DNA of 64,000 bases. It comes from Gordionus sp. m RMFG-2023. Taxonomy: Eukaryota > Nematomorpha > Gordioida > Chordodea > Parachordodidae. Both the position numbers and the translations under genes were made by a program. The stretch is taken from positions 15,105,366 through 15,169,365 of the forward strand of contig NC_088777.1 in assembly GCF_954871325.1 (NCBI RefSeq), read 5' to 3'. This document shows, one piece after another, positions 39,801-60,570 of this stretch (positions are counted from its first letter, which is position 1; each line of letters opens with the position of its first letter). A model generated the notes under the pieces. It saw only the letters and a list, made by a program, of their open reading frames with translations. It did no database searches and was not told the DNA's origin.

Positions 39801-41200
39801 AACATTATTAAATATTCTTAAAATTGACAATTTACTATGAGATTGAAGTAGAGCTCGGATTAAATGCCAATTATTTTAGTTAAACTAGAAGCAAAACAAA
39901 ACCCCACTTTTTTGCCAAGGTCAAGGGATAACTAATTAAGTTAAGTTAACGGCTTTGTTTACTATTTATGATTTTTTGATAAAAATGGATATATATATTT
40001 TCCACCGAATTTCAATTTTTTTTTACAATTAGTTCCCTTTTACATCTGAGAGGAAGTATTTATAAATCAAGCCTAAGATATATCATTTTACAAATTTTTT
40101 TAAAAAAGAATAAGAATGATCCGACAATATAAAAGTTTTCATATGAATAAAAAAACAAAATAAAACCAAAAATCGAAGCAAAACAAAAACCACATTTTTA
40201 AAATTAAAACAAAATATTCCAATTATTTAGGTTTATTTTTGGTGCGAAATTATTTTAACTTTGAGTAAAAAAAACGTAATCAATAAAATTGGTTGGTGCT
40301 CCTTGCGAGCATAAGGGTTCATATAGGCCATAGATTTTTAGAGATTTAAAAAAGTTTGTTACTTAGAATTTTTCAAACATTTTGGATTTTTCGGTAGTTT
40401 AATTAAACAGCATGCAAGCATGATTTATTTTTGATAAGTGGTTATTGAGATATCAAGTATTATTTAATTTTGATCAATACGAAAAATTTCAAAACATTAG
40501 AATTTTGACATAAATCAGGGTTCTGGATACCGGAGCTGGTTCTACCTCTATTAGTAAATTAGTTTTTGATTAACTTCAAGTTAACAAATTTTCGCTAAAT
40601 AGTTTAAAATTCCTAAAACCAAATTCAGGTCCAGAACCCTGATATAAATGATATGATAACTCTTATAAAATAGTTATAAATGAATCAAGTTTTAAAATAA
40701 TTAGATACGAAATGGATGAATGTATCAATATATCTTATAAATATCATGATGAAAATAAATTAAAGACAGGGAATATAGCAGTTTAAAATTTGGATCAATT
40801 CTCACCCCGTGATTAATCTCGCGATATTTTATTATCAACATGCTCCGAATGGCTAATAGTCCTAATAATGTAAACTATTTTTTAAAAATATAAACCAGAG
40901 TATCTACCAAAATACGACTTTCATGGATCTAATTTGGATCCTGCACAAGTACAGAAATACCAAGAGGTCTATTTTGATCAATACCTAAATGCAAAGATTC
41001 GTATGTTTATGTTTGGTGTGCCCCCGACATTTTCCCCTTCTAAAAATATAGTCTACAACAGACTTTTGAAAGGAAACATGAAAAATAGCATGCCCAGTGC
41101 ACTAAACCAAGCTATCATAACACGTGATAAGTGGATCGAATACGAAATAGCGTACGAAATGGGCAAAGCGTTTGCAAGTGGAGATGTCTTGAAGTTTTGA
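27767..41200 (+). CDS. SMYD3-like: SMYD-family (SMYD3-like) SET/MYND lysine methyltransferase, 5' end not found
   Basis: Seven exons in compatible phases: 27767-27886, 30233-30448, 33820-33887, 36593-36713, 38848-39019, 40674-40780 and 40901-41200; the first five are secure, the last two probable. They read through the end of the MYND zinc finger (KKDWVDHKYECKKL), the segment between MYND and SET, the SET core (NSFEIGDENLNQAGTGIYL, then YSKFDHSCVPN, equivalent to NHSCxPN), ISYKDQ, and the post-SET cysteine cluster CKCALC. A TPR-like tail follows (RYEMDECINIS). SMYD proteins use S-adenosylmethionine to methylate lysines on histone and other targets. Order and spacing agree best with SMYD3, though SMYD1/2 are close. 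The N-terminal SET half and the first MYND cysteines must lie upstream and were not located. Introns hold several hAT elements (for example 34372-36232). The C-terminal end is the least certain part. Confidence 0.75.
28247..28452. mobile_element. Diverged family B-like palindromic MITE in a SMYD intron
   Basis: Inverted ends reading ATGTTA..AAAACCTGATTTGGGTC and the complement GACCCGAATGAGGTTTTTAA, with a family B-style core (AATATTGTGTAAG). No clear TSD. Confidence 0.5.
28505..29050. mobile_element. Family F hAT-like MITE with near-perfect TSD
   Basis: Ends are CAGCGTCTACATGATG and CATGTAGACGCTG. Flanking 8-mers are ATAGCAAA (28497-28504) and ATAGCCAA (29051-29058), 7 of 8 identical. It lies in the SMYD intron and is homologous to 17629-18207. 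Confidence 0.75.
29051..30232. other. SMYD intron sequence without recognised coding content
   Basis: AT-rich. A GC-richer patch at 29950-30060 contains TATAAAAAG at about 30018-30026 downstream of GGTCTC; it could be a relic promoter or transposon end. Nothing further recognised. Confidence 0.35.
30233..30448 (+). CDS. SMYD3-like: SMYD-like exon: MYND-SET connecting helices
   Basis: 72 codons between acceptor AATTATAG and donor AAG|GTAATT, phase 0-0. It encodes a helical segment including YKFMDLMDHFEK and LDKYEEIIPYIYCK, in the position and style of the SMYD3 segment before CNSFTIC. Confidence 0.68.
31093..31255. repeat. Purine-rich counterpart of the 21-bp minisatellite
   Basis: Units such as GATCGAAGAAGAAAAGCC and GGAAAAG alternate. 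It is the reverse complement in style of 25195-25410, 5.7 kb away, inside a SMYD intron. Confidence 0.55.
31256..33819. other. SMYD intron, AT-rich with one GC patch
   Basis: No exon recognised. The patch at 33300-33545 has two copies of ATGCGTCCC about 40 bp apart and a short minus-strand open frame (KIIVEDWAKHPSVVK) of unknown meaning. T-rich low complexity at 31340-31660 explains the long + frame there. Confidence 0.35.
33820..33887 (+). CDS. SMYD3-like: SMYD-like exon: SET-I/SET segment
   Basis: 68 bp, from acceptor AACAATAG to donor AA|GTAATG. It encodes IMINSFEIGDENLNQAGTG and IYL, aligning with NSFTIC..EMQEVGVGLY of SMYD3. Phase 2 at the end joins exactly to the exon at 36593. Confidence 0.75.
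34372..36232 (-). mobile_element. Family G hAT transposon (CAGGCTTGTTAA end) with perfect 8-bp TSD
   Basis: Ends are CAGGCTTGTTAATCGAT and, inverted, CAGAGTAGTTAAAAGAT, with GATCG-rich subterminal blocks at 34390-34490 and 36090-36220. The TSD ATAAACGG is identical at 34364-34371 and 36233-36240. It carries a decayed transposase on the minus strand. It sits within the SMYD intron between the exons ending 33887 and starting 36593. Confidence 0.88.
34826..35853 (-). pseudogene. hAT transposase remnant of the family G element
   Basis: The minus-strand frame 35853-35638 is an acidic N-terminal segment (LRKYFTLCEMDES). 35074-34826 contains NILAAMIHPEFKLNW, the conserved LDPRFK-type motif of hAT transposases, then an acidic stretch. 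The two blocks are separated by stops and frameshifts; the catalytic core and dimerisation domain are missing or unrecognisable. Confidence 0.6.
36593..36713 (+). CDS. SMYD3-like: SMYD-like exon: SET catalytic core (DHSCVPN)
   Basis: 121 bp, from acceptor TTTTCAG to donor TAT|GTAATA. It encodes YSKFDHSCVPNGATISNG, the SMYD form of the NHSCxPN cofactor-binding motif, followed by RHLALIEDLN. The usual Asn of NHSC is Asp here. Confidence 0.8.
36920..37296. mobile_element. Family C hAT MITE with near-perfect TSD
   Basis: 377 bp, TAGAGATCTGCA to TGCAGATCACTA, with GGGCCGG islands. Flanks are CGACATAC and GGACATAC (7 of 8). Located in the SMYD intron 36714-38847. Confidence 0.8.
37872..38070. mobile_element. 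Family B palindromic MITE with near-perfect TSD
   Basis: 199 bp from TAATGTTGTTAACGGCTCG to its complement. Flanks are CTTTGGAT and CCTTGGAT (7 of 8). Confidence 0.8.
38100..38790. repeat. Degenerate family C-like sequence ahead of a SMYD exon
   Basis: GGCCCGG/TTTTAAAA blocks at 38110-38240 and 38715-38770 frame 450 bp of AT-rich DNA, probably a diverged family C element. Its right edge lies about 60 bp before the acceptor of the exon at 38848. Confidence 0.45.
38848..39019 (+). CDS. SMYD3-like: SMYD-like exon: end of SET plus post-SET cysteine cluster
   Basis: Starts GTC after acceptor AATAAG and ends CAGG|GTTTAAC in phase 1. It encodes VYISYKDQ (SET tyrosine region) then YYFFTCKCALCC, the CxCx2C post-SET zinc ligands. 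Without splicing the frame would run to a TAA at 39079-39081, giving a protein lacking the TPR tail. Confidence 0.78.
40674..40780 (+). CDS. SMYD3-like: Probable SMYD TPR-like exon
   Basis: 107 bp from acceptor AAAATAG to donor GCA|GTTTAA. Two leading bases fit the phase-1 end of the previous exon. RYEMDECINIS resembles CAMDACINLG of the SMYD3 C-terminal TPR domain. Short match, so moderate confidence. Confidence 0.45.
40901..41200 (+). CDS. Probable terminal exon of the SMYD-like gene (or a separate small gene)
   Basis: An open frame of 99 codons plus TGA with coding-like composition and no suitable ATG near its start (codon 12 is TTG), so it is read as an exon after the acceptor CCAGAG at 40895-40900. 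Its start YLPKYDFHGSNLDP is in phase with the previous exon and loosely echoes the YRIFFPGSHP segment of SMYD3; the rest (GVPPTFSPSKN and onward) I do not recognise. An alternative is an independent gene with a short exon at about 40846-40869 (MLRMANSPNN) and a 31-bp intron. Confidence 0.4.
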   Translation, partial: YLPKYDFHGSNLDPAQVQKYQEVYFDQYLNAKIRMFMFGVPPTFSPSKNIVYNRLLKGNMKNSMPSALNQAIITRDKWIEYEIAYEMGKAFASGDVLKF

Positions 41201-41998
41201 ATGCCGTGATATTATTCTTATATCTGATAGTTCTAATAACTTCTTTTGAAGAGTTTAAATTGTTTAATATCTTGGAACTCGTTTAATTTTATATATTTTT
41301 TATTCAATATTCATTTCAACACAATTATTATTTTAATAAACATTTATAACCGATTTTTATTATAAAAATTGTACTGATTAGAAAATATTATGGCAAACAT
41401 GAGATCTTACTAGCTGTGCATTGGTATAGGATGGCTATATTATCGAACGTGTTGAATTGTGAGTCAGAGGAAATCATCTATAAAAATAAAGTTTAAAGAA
41501 AAAATATATCAATTTTTCTGATTTAGTTGGTATAACGTGATATTATTTTAAAAATAGATTTTATTTTCGGACGGGCAATATAAATTTTCATTTTAAATGA
41601 GCATATTTTAATAATATTACAATTGTCACTTGATTACTAAATTTAAAACTTTAATTATATAATATAAATAATTTTTAAACAAAACAAGTTAAAATTATTT
41701 TAAATATGATTTTGAAAAATTTATAATATTGCAAACTTCGAATTTAAATATAATAAAAAACGAATATTTATGAATGAGCTAGTGTTGTTAAACGGCTGGA
41801 TTTGAGCTGACTTTTATAAACGGCTAAGACGCAATATTCATAAAAATATTAAGTTAGGGGACTTTAAAAAACGGCTGAGGCGTTTAATTTTCTATAATGG
41901 TTCCGGTCAGTTAAAGCATATATCAAAAAAACACATTAGAATGAGCCATTTTAAATATTATTTTTACAATTATGCAATAAGTTATTTTTTAAATATTA

Positions 41999-42228
41999 CT
42001 ATTGGGAATTCCTGAACTGCTCCGTGAAAGTTCTCGTTGCTTTCCCGTTCCATAATCTAAGTGCCGTTTTCAGAAAGCTTCGTTTCATGCCCATGTTTTT
42101 AATATAATTTTATAAAGTCATGCTCATGCATAACAAAAGATTTGATGATAAAATCCCTTCTGAGTTCCGCATCATTTAAGACTTCGGTAGATTCAGGATA
42201 AACGGGCAAATAAATTTACATTAAATCT
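41999..42228 (-). other. Coding-like minus-strand segment, two frames, unidentified
   Basis: GC-richer than its flanks. One frame (about 42228-42106) reads PVYPESTEVLNDAELRRDFI followed by IKSFVMHEHDFIKLY and a stop; a second (42094-41999) reads MGMKRSFLKTALRLWNGK to a TAG. The pattern suggests a broken gene or two exons. No family recognised. Confidence 0.25.
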
Positions 42229-42319
42229 GGGCAGGGCAGGCTATTAATTAGTTTTTATCAAAATCTATTAATTAACATTAATTTTTGAAAATCGATATAT
42301 ACAATTTTTTATTATGCAG

Positions 42320-42421
42320 TGTTTAGATATTTTGGATGCCGCTTACCCTTTGACTCAATTCGATGAAACTAAGATTAATAGATCTGTTATTGGTTCTATG
42401 AGGAAATTTTGTTCAACCTGA
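42320..42421 (+). CDS. Candidate terminal exon, unassigned
   Basis: It follows a textbook acceptor (TTTTTTATTATGCAG) and stays open for 33 codons to a TGA: CLDILDAAYPLTQFDETKIN then RSVIGSMRKFCST. Helical and TPR-like in feel, so it may be an alternative last exon of the SMYD-like gene ending 1.1 kb upstream. No homology is certain. Confidence 0.3.
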   Translation, partial: CLDILDAAYPLTQFDETKINRSVIGSMRKFCST

Positions 42422-42999
42422 ACCACTTGAACTATCCTATAATACTGTTAAAAAATTATTAATGTCGCCATACTTTTTTTATAAAAAATAATCTTAAAAT
42501 ATGCTGATTTAAATAATGTATTTTATTTTTAATGCAAAATTTCTTATAAATGTTTAAATCTATCATTTAAAATAACTCAAAATAAATATGTTGGTACCTT
42601 TTGATAGCTTAATTCTATATTTGACTTAATTAGTTCATCCTTTAATTAATTTTAAAGCCATATTTTATATCATCAAAAATATACAAGATATTGTATTTAT
42701 TTTAAAGAATTTATATTACATCTTCGCAAATTTTAAGTTTTAAAACTTTATGGAAACCTAAAAATAAAGTTTGCATTTACTTTCCTATTAAAAAAAGGCT
42801 TACTTTTTCTATATAGGTATTCAAATTTAATTTTTTGAGGTTTTGAACACAACCTTAGCAAAATAGTATGTACTGAATCTTGGGGAAAGAAAGATTGCTT
42901 TCTCTTTTTTTGCGAATAAAAATTTCGTTTATTAACGCAACTAAGGTTGGTATTGATAACTATTTCTTCAGTATTCTTAAACTGCACACTGATTTTCAA

Positions 43000-43640
43000 G
43001 TCTCTCGGCCAGATTAATTTTTTTTATTTTCGAGCTCGATCCGGATTTTTTTATCCAACCCGGCCCATCCTGTTTTACATTTCATACGCCAGCCCGGATA
43101 TATATAATTTGGGCCTTGTAAATGATTTCATAGGGAAATTAAAGATATGAGAAAGCGAATAAATGAATGAATTTTATTTTTTATTAACCCATTACTTTTT
43201 TAAATTACACTGTTTTATGACCCACACCGACCTTGGCTCGAACTTGTAAGTTGCTTATTCTGATTACTAGTTGTTGGCTCAATTTAACCAATTTTTAATT
43301 AAGATTTTAGCAAAATGATGTTATGCAAGCTTCGAGATTATGCTATCTATATGCAAAATCTCCAAGCTTGCCTAATATTTTTTGGCTAAAATTTTTGGGC
43401 TAGTCGTTTTTAAAAATTAAGCCGTTTAGCAACACTACTTATTACCGTCTCTCCAACTTCCTTCTTCTGGCTGAAATTATCAAAACTAATAAATATAATC
43501 ATTTAATCACTCTCACATTAACTCCAATCGTATCAGATACTCTCGGTTCATTTTGATCGCAGATATTCAAATCTATTGAGCGAAACGTAAGATTATACTA
43601 GCCATCCCCTTTTATCTGCGACAAAGAATATCGATTGGGA
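43000..43640 (-). repeat. Dispersed repeat K, interrupted by a MITE
   Basis: Reverse-complement match to 21170-21530 and, more weakly, 19140-19600 (shared GTATCAGATACTCT and GATTTCCCT blocks). The family B MITE at 43268-43437 splits it. Confidence 0.6.
43268..43437. mobile_element. Family B MITE inserted in repeat K
   Basis: 170 bp, TAGTTGTTGGCTC to GCAACACTA. Flanks are CTGATTAC and CTTATTAC. The homologous unoccupied site survives in the copy at 21379-21386 (complement of CTTATTAC), which confirms the target duplication. Confidence 0.8.
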
Positions 43641-46600
43641 TTTTTCGTTCAAACTGCATTTCTCAGGGATCATTGAATCCTATTAGTCCTTATAATCATG
43701 AATAAGTATTTTTTCCTCAGGGCAAAAATTTTTTTAAAAATAAGTTGTCGAAGAAGAGCTAAAAATTGTTTTTGATCTATATTTCTTGAATAAGGAGCTT
43801 CAGTTACTAAATAAACTTATGGTAGATAGTATGTATAGAATACATCTTTTGACTAAATTTAAAAACAATTAGTCTTAAGGATGAAAAAGTTATAGTCGTT
43901 AACCTTCACCTCATTGTCGGATAGCCCGGTCTCCCTTACCCTCCATTTTTTTAGCCAGTTATATTTTTGTTTTTAATTTTTTTTAAAATAAATATTGTTA
44001 TATTCATATTTTCTTATATAATTTAGTATTATTTTTAAATATGGCACATTATATTTTTTAAACAAAATAATTATAATATAATCCAATACATTAAAAACTC
44101 TTATTAAGAGTCTCAAAGAAATAGAGATTTTGAACGTTAACTGCGTAAAAAGTCAGAACTGAGAAAAAGAATATATTTAAAAAAAATGAAAATTGCTAAA
44201 AATCTTTTTGTATATTTGAATTAGAGATATGAATATCCGGCCCAATTTTTGGTTCATTTTTTAAACTCAATAAAATATAGGCTTGGCCGTTGGCTCTAAA
44301 AATAATAATGCTGTATTGCCTTTTATTTAATTTTTACCTTAATATTAATATCAAAATATAAAAAATAAGATTTCTTTTTTAAAAAATGAGGTGATAAATA
44401 TTAATTATTCATATAATATTTTGTAATAAATAGAATAAAAGATAAACACCATCAAATTACCAATTTTATTCAATAATTAATACTCTTCCAATTTTAATAT
44501 ATTGCGATATAAACCCCCCCCCCTGGAATAGAAGTTTTAAAAATTAGGCTATCAAAAGCTTGGCACACTTTACGCTTGAAAAGTGATGCCACTGTTTTCA
44601 CATTGCTTATAACTTAGGTTTCTTTTTGTGGTTCACAAAAGTGATTGAGGAATTAATAAATACAGGCACTAAATTTTAGAGCAAACCAAATATTTAGTTC
44701 CATCAATGAACATGATGCCAATTTTTCTTATTCCTCTAATAATTTTTTTTCTCCTACTATCTATCAAACGTATATTTAAGCACTGAACATTGAAAATTTT
44801 CAAAATAAATGATTTCAGTGGCTTTCTAATCGTAAAGTTGGCGAAATTTTTTTTATACCTACTGGTGTGAGCGGGTTAAAAATTGTTTTAAACATTGCGT
44901 GAATGGGTTGGCGAATTTGAGATAACGACCTTAGTTATTTCGTAATATATTTTATAAAGTATATATAGTAAATAATGAGTCATTGACGAGTTAAACAAAA
45001 TTTGGGCAGGCACCTTTTTTTAAACCATGTGGTGGTGGGCGAGCGGGTTAATAAAATTTTAAAAAATGGGTGGGTGGGCTTTTGGGTTGAAAACTCGCTA
45101 ATTGCAGACCTCGTGATTTGTGTAAGTAATCGAGAGTTTTAGTGTTTATCAATTTGATTTTTTAAGATTTTATATAAAAAATGGAATAAAAAAAATTAAA
45201 ATAAAACTTTTTTTTGATCTTAATTTAAAAAAAATTCGCTTGAGATCCTATATTAAAATTATAATTTTTTTGATGTTAATGTTAGATCTTACAAAATATA
45301 AGAACCAAGCAAATTTTAATACTTTAAAATAAACTTACTAATAATGCCCCCCCCCTCCCTTTACCAAAATCCTGGCTAAGTTTATGTTTTAATAACGCAA
45401 CTATGTCATAAGTTTTGTTATTAATTCCGAATATATTTTATAAAAAACCCACCCATATCAGGAAGCGTAGGCAATTAAAAAACATTTTATTTAATCTGTT
45501 TTATTTTTAATTAATCATCCAAATTAATAATTTTATATCTCTAAAACATATAATTTTATTGTCTTCTTTTGATATTAGTAAAATAAAAAAACATTGATGC
45601 CATGTTGGATTAATACATAATTCAAATATAAATAAGATATAACTTGTATAGTATATGATTGCATTTTTATATATTTATCTTAGATGTTCCATAAAAGTAC
45701 TATGCTAATATCAAATTAAGATCATGCCCCTCAACGGGTTAAATAAAATCAGTATCTATATATAAATTAAAAATTTCACTTTATTTCGTTTTCAAAAAGT
45801 GATTTTTTGTTTTAGCTTTCTTTATTTTTTAAAATTTATATTATTAAAAAAGCAATACAAAATTGGTAGGGAATAACATTTTTGCATCTGTATCTTTCTT
45901 AATTTTAAAAATACCGTTTTGCTTTTGCTTAATCTAAATTTTATTAAAATCTTATAAACTCTGTAAACATTTTTATGTTAAGGTCATAACTTAAAACTAG
46001 AGCAGGTAATAATGTGATTTCTTTCTCTTAATAATGTTAAAACTATAAAAAAAAAATATTATATAAAAATTTCAATCGCAGTTTATTTCCTTATCCACCA
46101 AATTTTAAAAGTTTTTAGTGGACTTATACAAAGTAAATATAAATAATTTAATTTTTTCTTTATTGTATATAATTTTATAAACCTTTTATAATTAGGATAC
46201 TTATCATAATTGGGAAAAAACTAAATATATAAAAGATAAATAAAACTAAGGTAAAATAAATATGATATTACATTTTTATAATAAATTTAAATCACAATTT
46301 AAAAAAAAATTTTTTTTAACAATAACTAGACGATATTGAAGACATTTTTTTAAATGAGATAAATAGTAAAATTAGTGTCTTCTCTTAAGTAACAAAATAT
46401 TGAGATGGACATGTGTATCTATATGATATATAAAAAATATAATAAAATCCTTGAGGTTATAAGAACAAGAACATTATTATTCCATAAATAAATTTGTGGT
46501 GTCCAATAAAAAAAATAATATAAGCTCTACTTCTAAATGTTTAAATTTAAAAAATTGAATTTTGATAAATTTACTTTCCATATTTAAAAAAAATTCCTAG

Positions 46601-46907
46601 TTTTAATTTTGACCTATCGAAATAAAAACTGATATAATATATAAAATGAAATAATCGTAAACGATGAATCTCATGAGATTTATAAAAAAAATATCGTTTA
46701 TAACAGTATAAATTATTATAAAATTTTTAAACTTGCACATATAAACTTTAAAAAGAAGATTCATTATTTTTTAAAAAAATTGTTGTTATTTTTCCCCCCT
46801 TCTATTCAGTTTCGAATTTTGTCCAATGCTCTTTGTATTTGCTTTCAAATTAAAATCTATAATACAAGAATTAAAATGGGATTTTACAAACTTCATTTCC
46901 TCGCAGA

Positions 46908-57797
<10,890 letters not shown>

Positions 57798-58289
57798 TCA
57801 TGAAAAATAATCACTCGTACGAAAATGTCGTCCATATATAAAAATATTAATCCACTAAAAATCTTTGTTTAGTATGGAATGATCAATTATAATATAATTC
57901 GTTTTGAGAAAGATATCTATATTTCAGAATATATATTCAATTAAAATCAAAAAATTTCTCCCTTTACTTATATAAACATGGCTAAATGACTACGGCTAGA
58001 GATTTTTACAACTATTAATATATTTTATTATAATTTAATTTAAATTCATCTATATATCTCATTTTCATCGATATATTCTATCATTTAAATATATTATATA
58101 ATAAAAATATTACAGTTGTTCAAAATCGAATATATATTCTCATCGACTATCTATATGATATATCATTTGAATATAATACCTTATAGAACTAGTTCGAATT
58201 AAGTAAAGATGGAGTAATTTAACAAAAATAAAAGAAAATTTAATAGAATTTCTGTAAATTAAAAACAATGTAGTGCCGACTAAATTTTA

Positions 58290-58298
58290 TTTGGCGCC
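58290..58298. promoter_or_regulatory. E2F-like site upstream of SMAD4
   Basis: TTTGGCGCC fits the E2F consensus TTTSSCGC and lies about 535 bp upstream of the SMAD4 start in a small CpG-bearing patch (58265-58340) of otherwise AT-rich DNA. Motif match only. Confidence 0.25.
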
Positions 58299-60319
58299 AT
58301 ATAGTTAAATTTTGCGCTATTCTCAGCGCTTTATCGGATATTTTAATTCTTATTACTCAAGTGCCTCATTCTCATTTCAATTCATTCGCATCTTTGATAT
58401 ATTTTCTCAGATTTAATAATCACTAGAGATAAATTGAAGCAAATATACAAATTTGGTTATATTTTTAGATTTCGGATAATAATCAGATATAAATGTTGAA
58501 AATCATTCCTTAGTAAAACAAATTATTTAATATAAATCAATAAGAATAAAAAAACAATTAAAATTGTACATTTTAATTGTTTTTTTCACACGTGATATGT
58601 TAATTGAAAATAATTATAAAAATCAACTACAAATTTTATCTTTGCACCGATGATTCACCTTTTCCCCCAAGTTCACTTAAAAAAAATTTTTTTAAAATTC
58701 CCTCTTAAATCCCTCGATTTCGCTGTACATATTGCATCATATTATATATTAATTAATTTACATTTAATTATTCGATCTCGCAATCATATATTACTCGATA
58801 TAGTTAACTTAGTAATTTCATCTTTGCAAACCTTTAATTTAATTAATATTATGAAGAGGCCTATATATTTAACATATTTTTATTGTCCCATATATCCATA
58901 CTCTCTGTTCCCTACATTCTCAATAGACGCGTCATATGTTACATAATATAGGTAACTTTTTATAATTTCATCCTCACATAGATTATTAATGCCCTTTATT
59001 CCCCCTAACCACTCGAAGGCTATTATTTATTTCACTCTTATTGCCCCAAAAACTTAAATCCCCCCTTCCCATCTTTACATTATCCCACTAAAAAAGAGTT
59101 TATCAATTTCAAAATTCTTCAAAATTGGTTGTAACCGCCTTTCTACTCTCAACTTTCTATATCCACGACATCTAACTATTTTTTTTGAATGTACAGCATA
59201 TCCAAATTGATAGTTCAATGGTATTCACTCTTCCCCCGATCCTTCTCCAACAAGTACAATACAAATATACTTTAATATCTACTCCGCTCTCCCTAATGTG
59301 TTTACACTTGCCCATAGCCTAAAACTGACAGATATAGCTAATAATCGTTAATTATTTTATTTTTTTTAATAAAATTATCAACCGCCTTAATTTCTTTTTA
59401 TTGTTTTTAATAATATTTTTGATAATCCATACATATTTTATTTTTTTTTCAACTTTGGTCTTATTAATTCTTTTTTAAAAAAACTAACATATTATCAGCT
59501 TTTGTTTTCCTTATTTGTCACCTTCTTTTATTGATGACAGATAAATCAGCATGTGTACAAAAGAAAGGTTAGGACAATGCCTGTTATTTAAAATAAAAAT
59601 AGAAGAAAAATTTAATATATAATAATGCACTGAACCCCTGGACTAGTCCCATTAGATATGTCTTTCTAATTGACTTTGTTATTATCATTTAAGAAGTAAT
59701 AGGGGTGGGGTATAAATAAGCCATTTTTCACAAACTCGATTTTCTGAAATATATATTTATAATTAATTTCAATATAATATAATTTACTTCAAATCTGCAC
59801 AACATTGTAACTAACATCTGACCCATTAGAATTGAATTTATTAGAATACTGTTAAGTTGAATTAAGAAGAGAACGATTTGAAAAAAAAACTGTGCATATA
59901 GGTTAGAAAACTGAAAATCATATATCTATAATTGAAGTTACTTGTTTATTATTTTTTTGCAAATTTTTAAATAAAAATAAATACGTACCGATGACATGAT
60001 GTCACAAATAACGTAGTGAGAACATCGGAAAATTATACCCCTTTATCCCCAATGTAGCCTAGCCCCATCTCTTCTTTGAACCATTTGCTTATATCCTTTA
60101 GTTATTGATAATTATTTTGATATCAATGCTAAATTTATACCTAAATTCTTTAATTAATCTTTATCTAAAAATCTCTTAATTCTAAATATATATCAAAATA
60201 TCCTTTTTCTTTTTGTATCATTGGGCATATATTTAATCATACTTTATAAACTATTGTACGCCCACATTTTTAAAGAAAACCCCAAATTCTTATTCCTTTT
60301 TACTAAACTTCCGTTTCTT

Positions 60320-60570
60320 AATAAAAATCGGAATCTATTGTCCTCTTACAATCTAATCCTTTTGTTTTTCAATAAAACCCCAAATCTATTGTCCTTTTAC
60401 AATTGAATCTTTTCGATTTTTAATAAAAACACAAATATATTGTCCTTTTACATTCTAATCCCTTCGTTTTTTAATAATTCAATCTATTGTCCTTTTACAA
60501 ACTAATCTTTTCGTTTTTCAATTAACCCAAATCTATTGTCCTTTTACAATAGTTTTTCAATAAAAACCCA
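60320..60570. repeat. ~50-bp minisatellite, five copies
   Basis: CTATTGTCCTTTTACAAT recurs at about 60335, 60386, 60437, 60484 and 60533, spaced 47-51 bp, with TTTTCAATAAAAACCC-type spacers. Confidence 0.75.

Larger units (their letters stand above)
41201..46907. other. Intergenic region between the SMYD-like gene and SMAD4
   Basis: Mostly AT-rich repeats: a one-sided family B fragment at 41780-41900, the inverted repeat-K copy at 43000-43640, and homopolymer C runs at about 44514 and 45346. Two exon-like patches are listed separately (42320-42421 and 41999-42228). A minus-strand frame of 83 codons at 42748-42999 is open but unrecognised. Confidence 0.4.

Noticed and set aside
58650-58946. 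98-codon + frame upstream of SMAD4
   Set aside because: AT/pyrimidine-rich, no motif, and the whole downstream tract shows the same bias.
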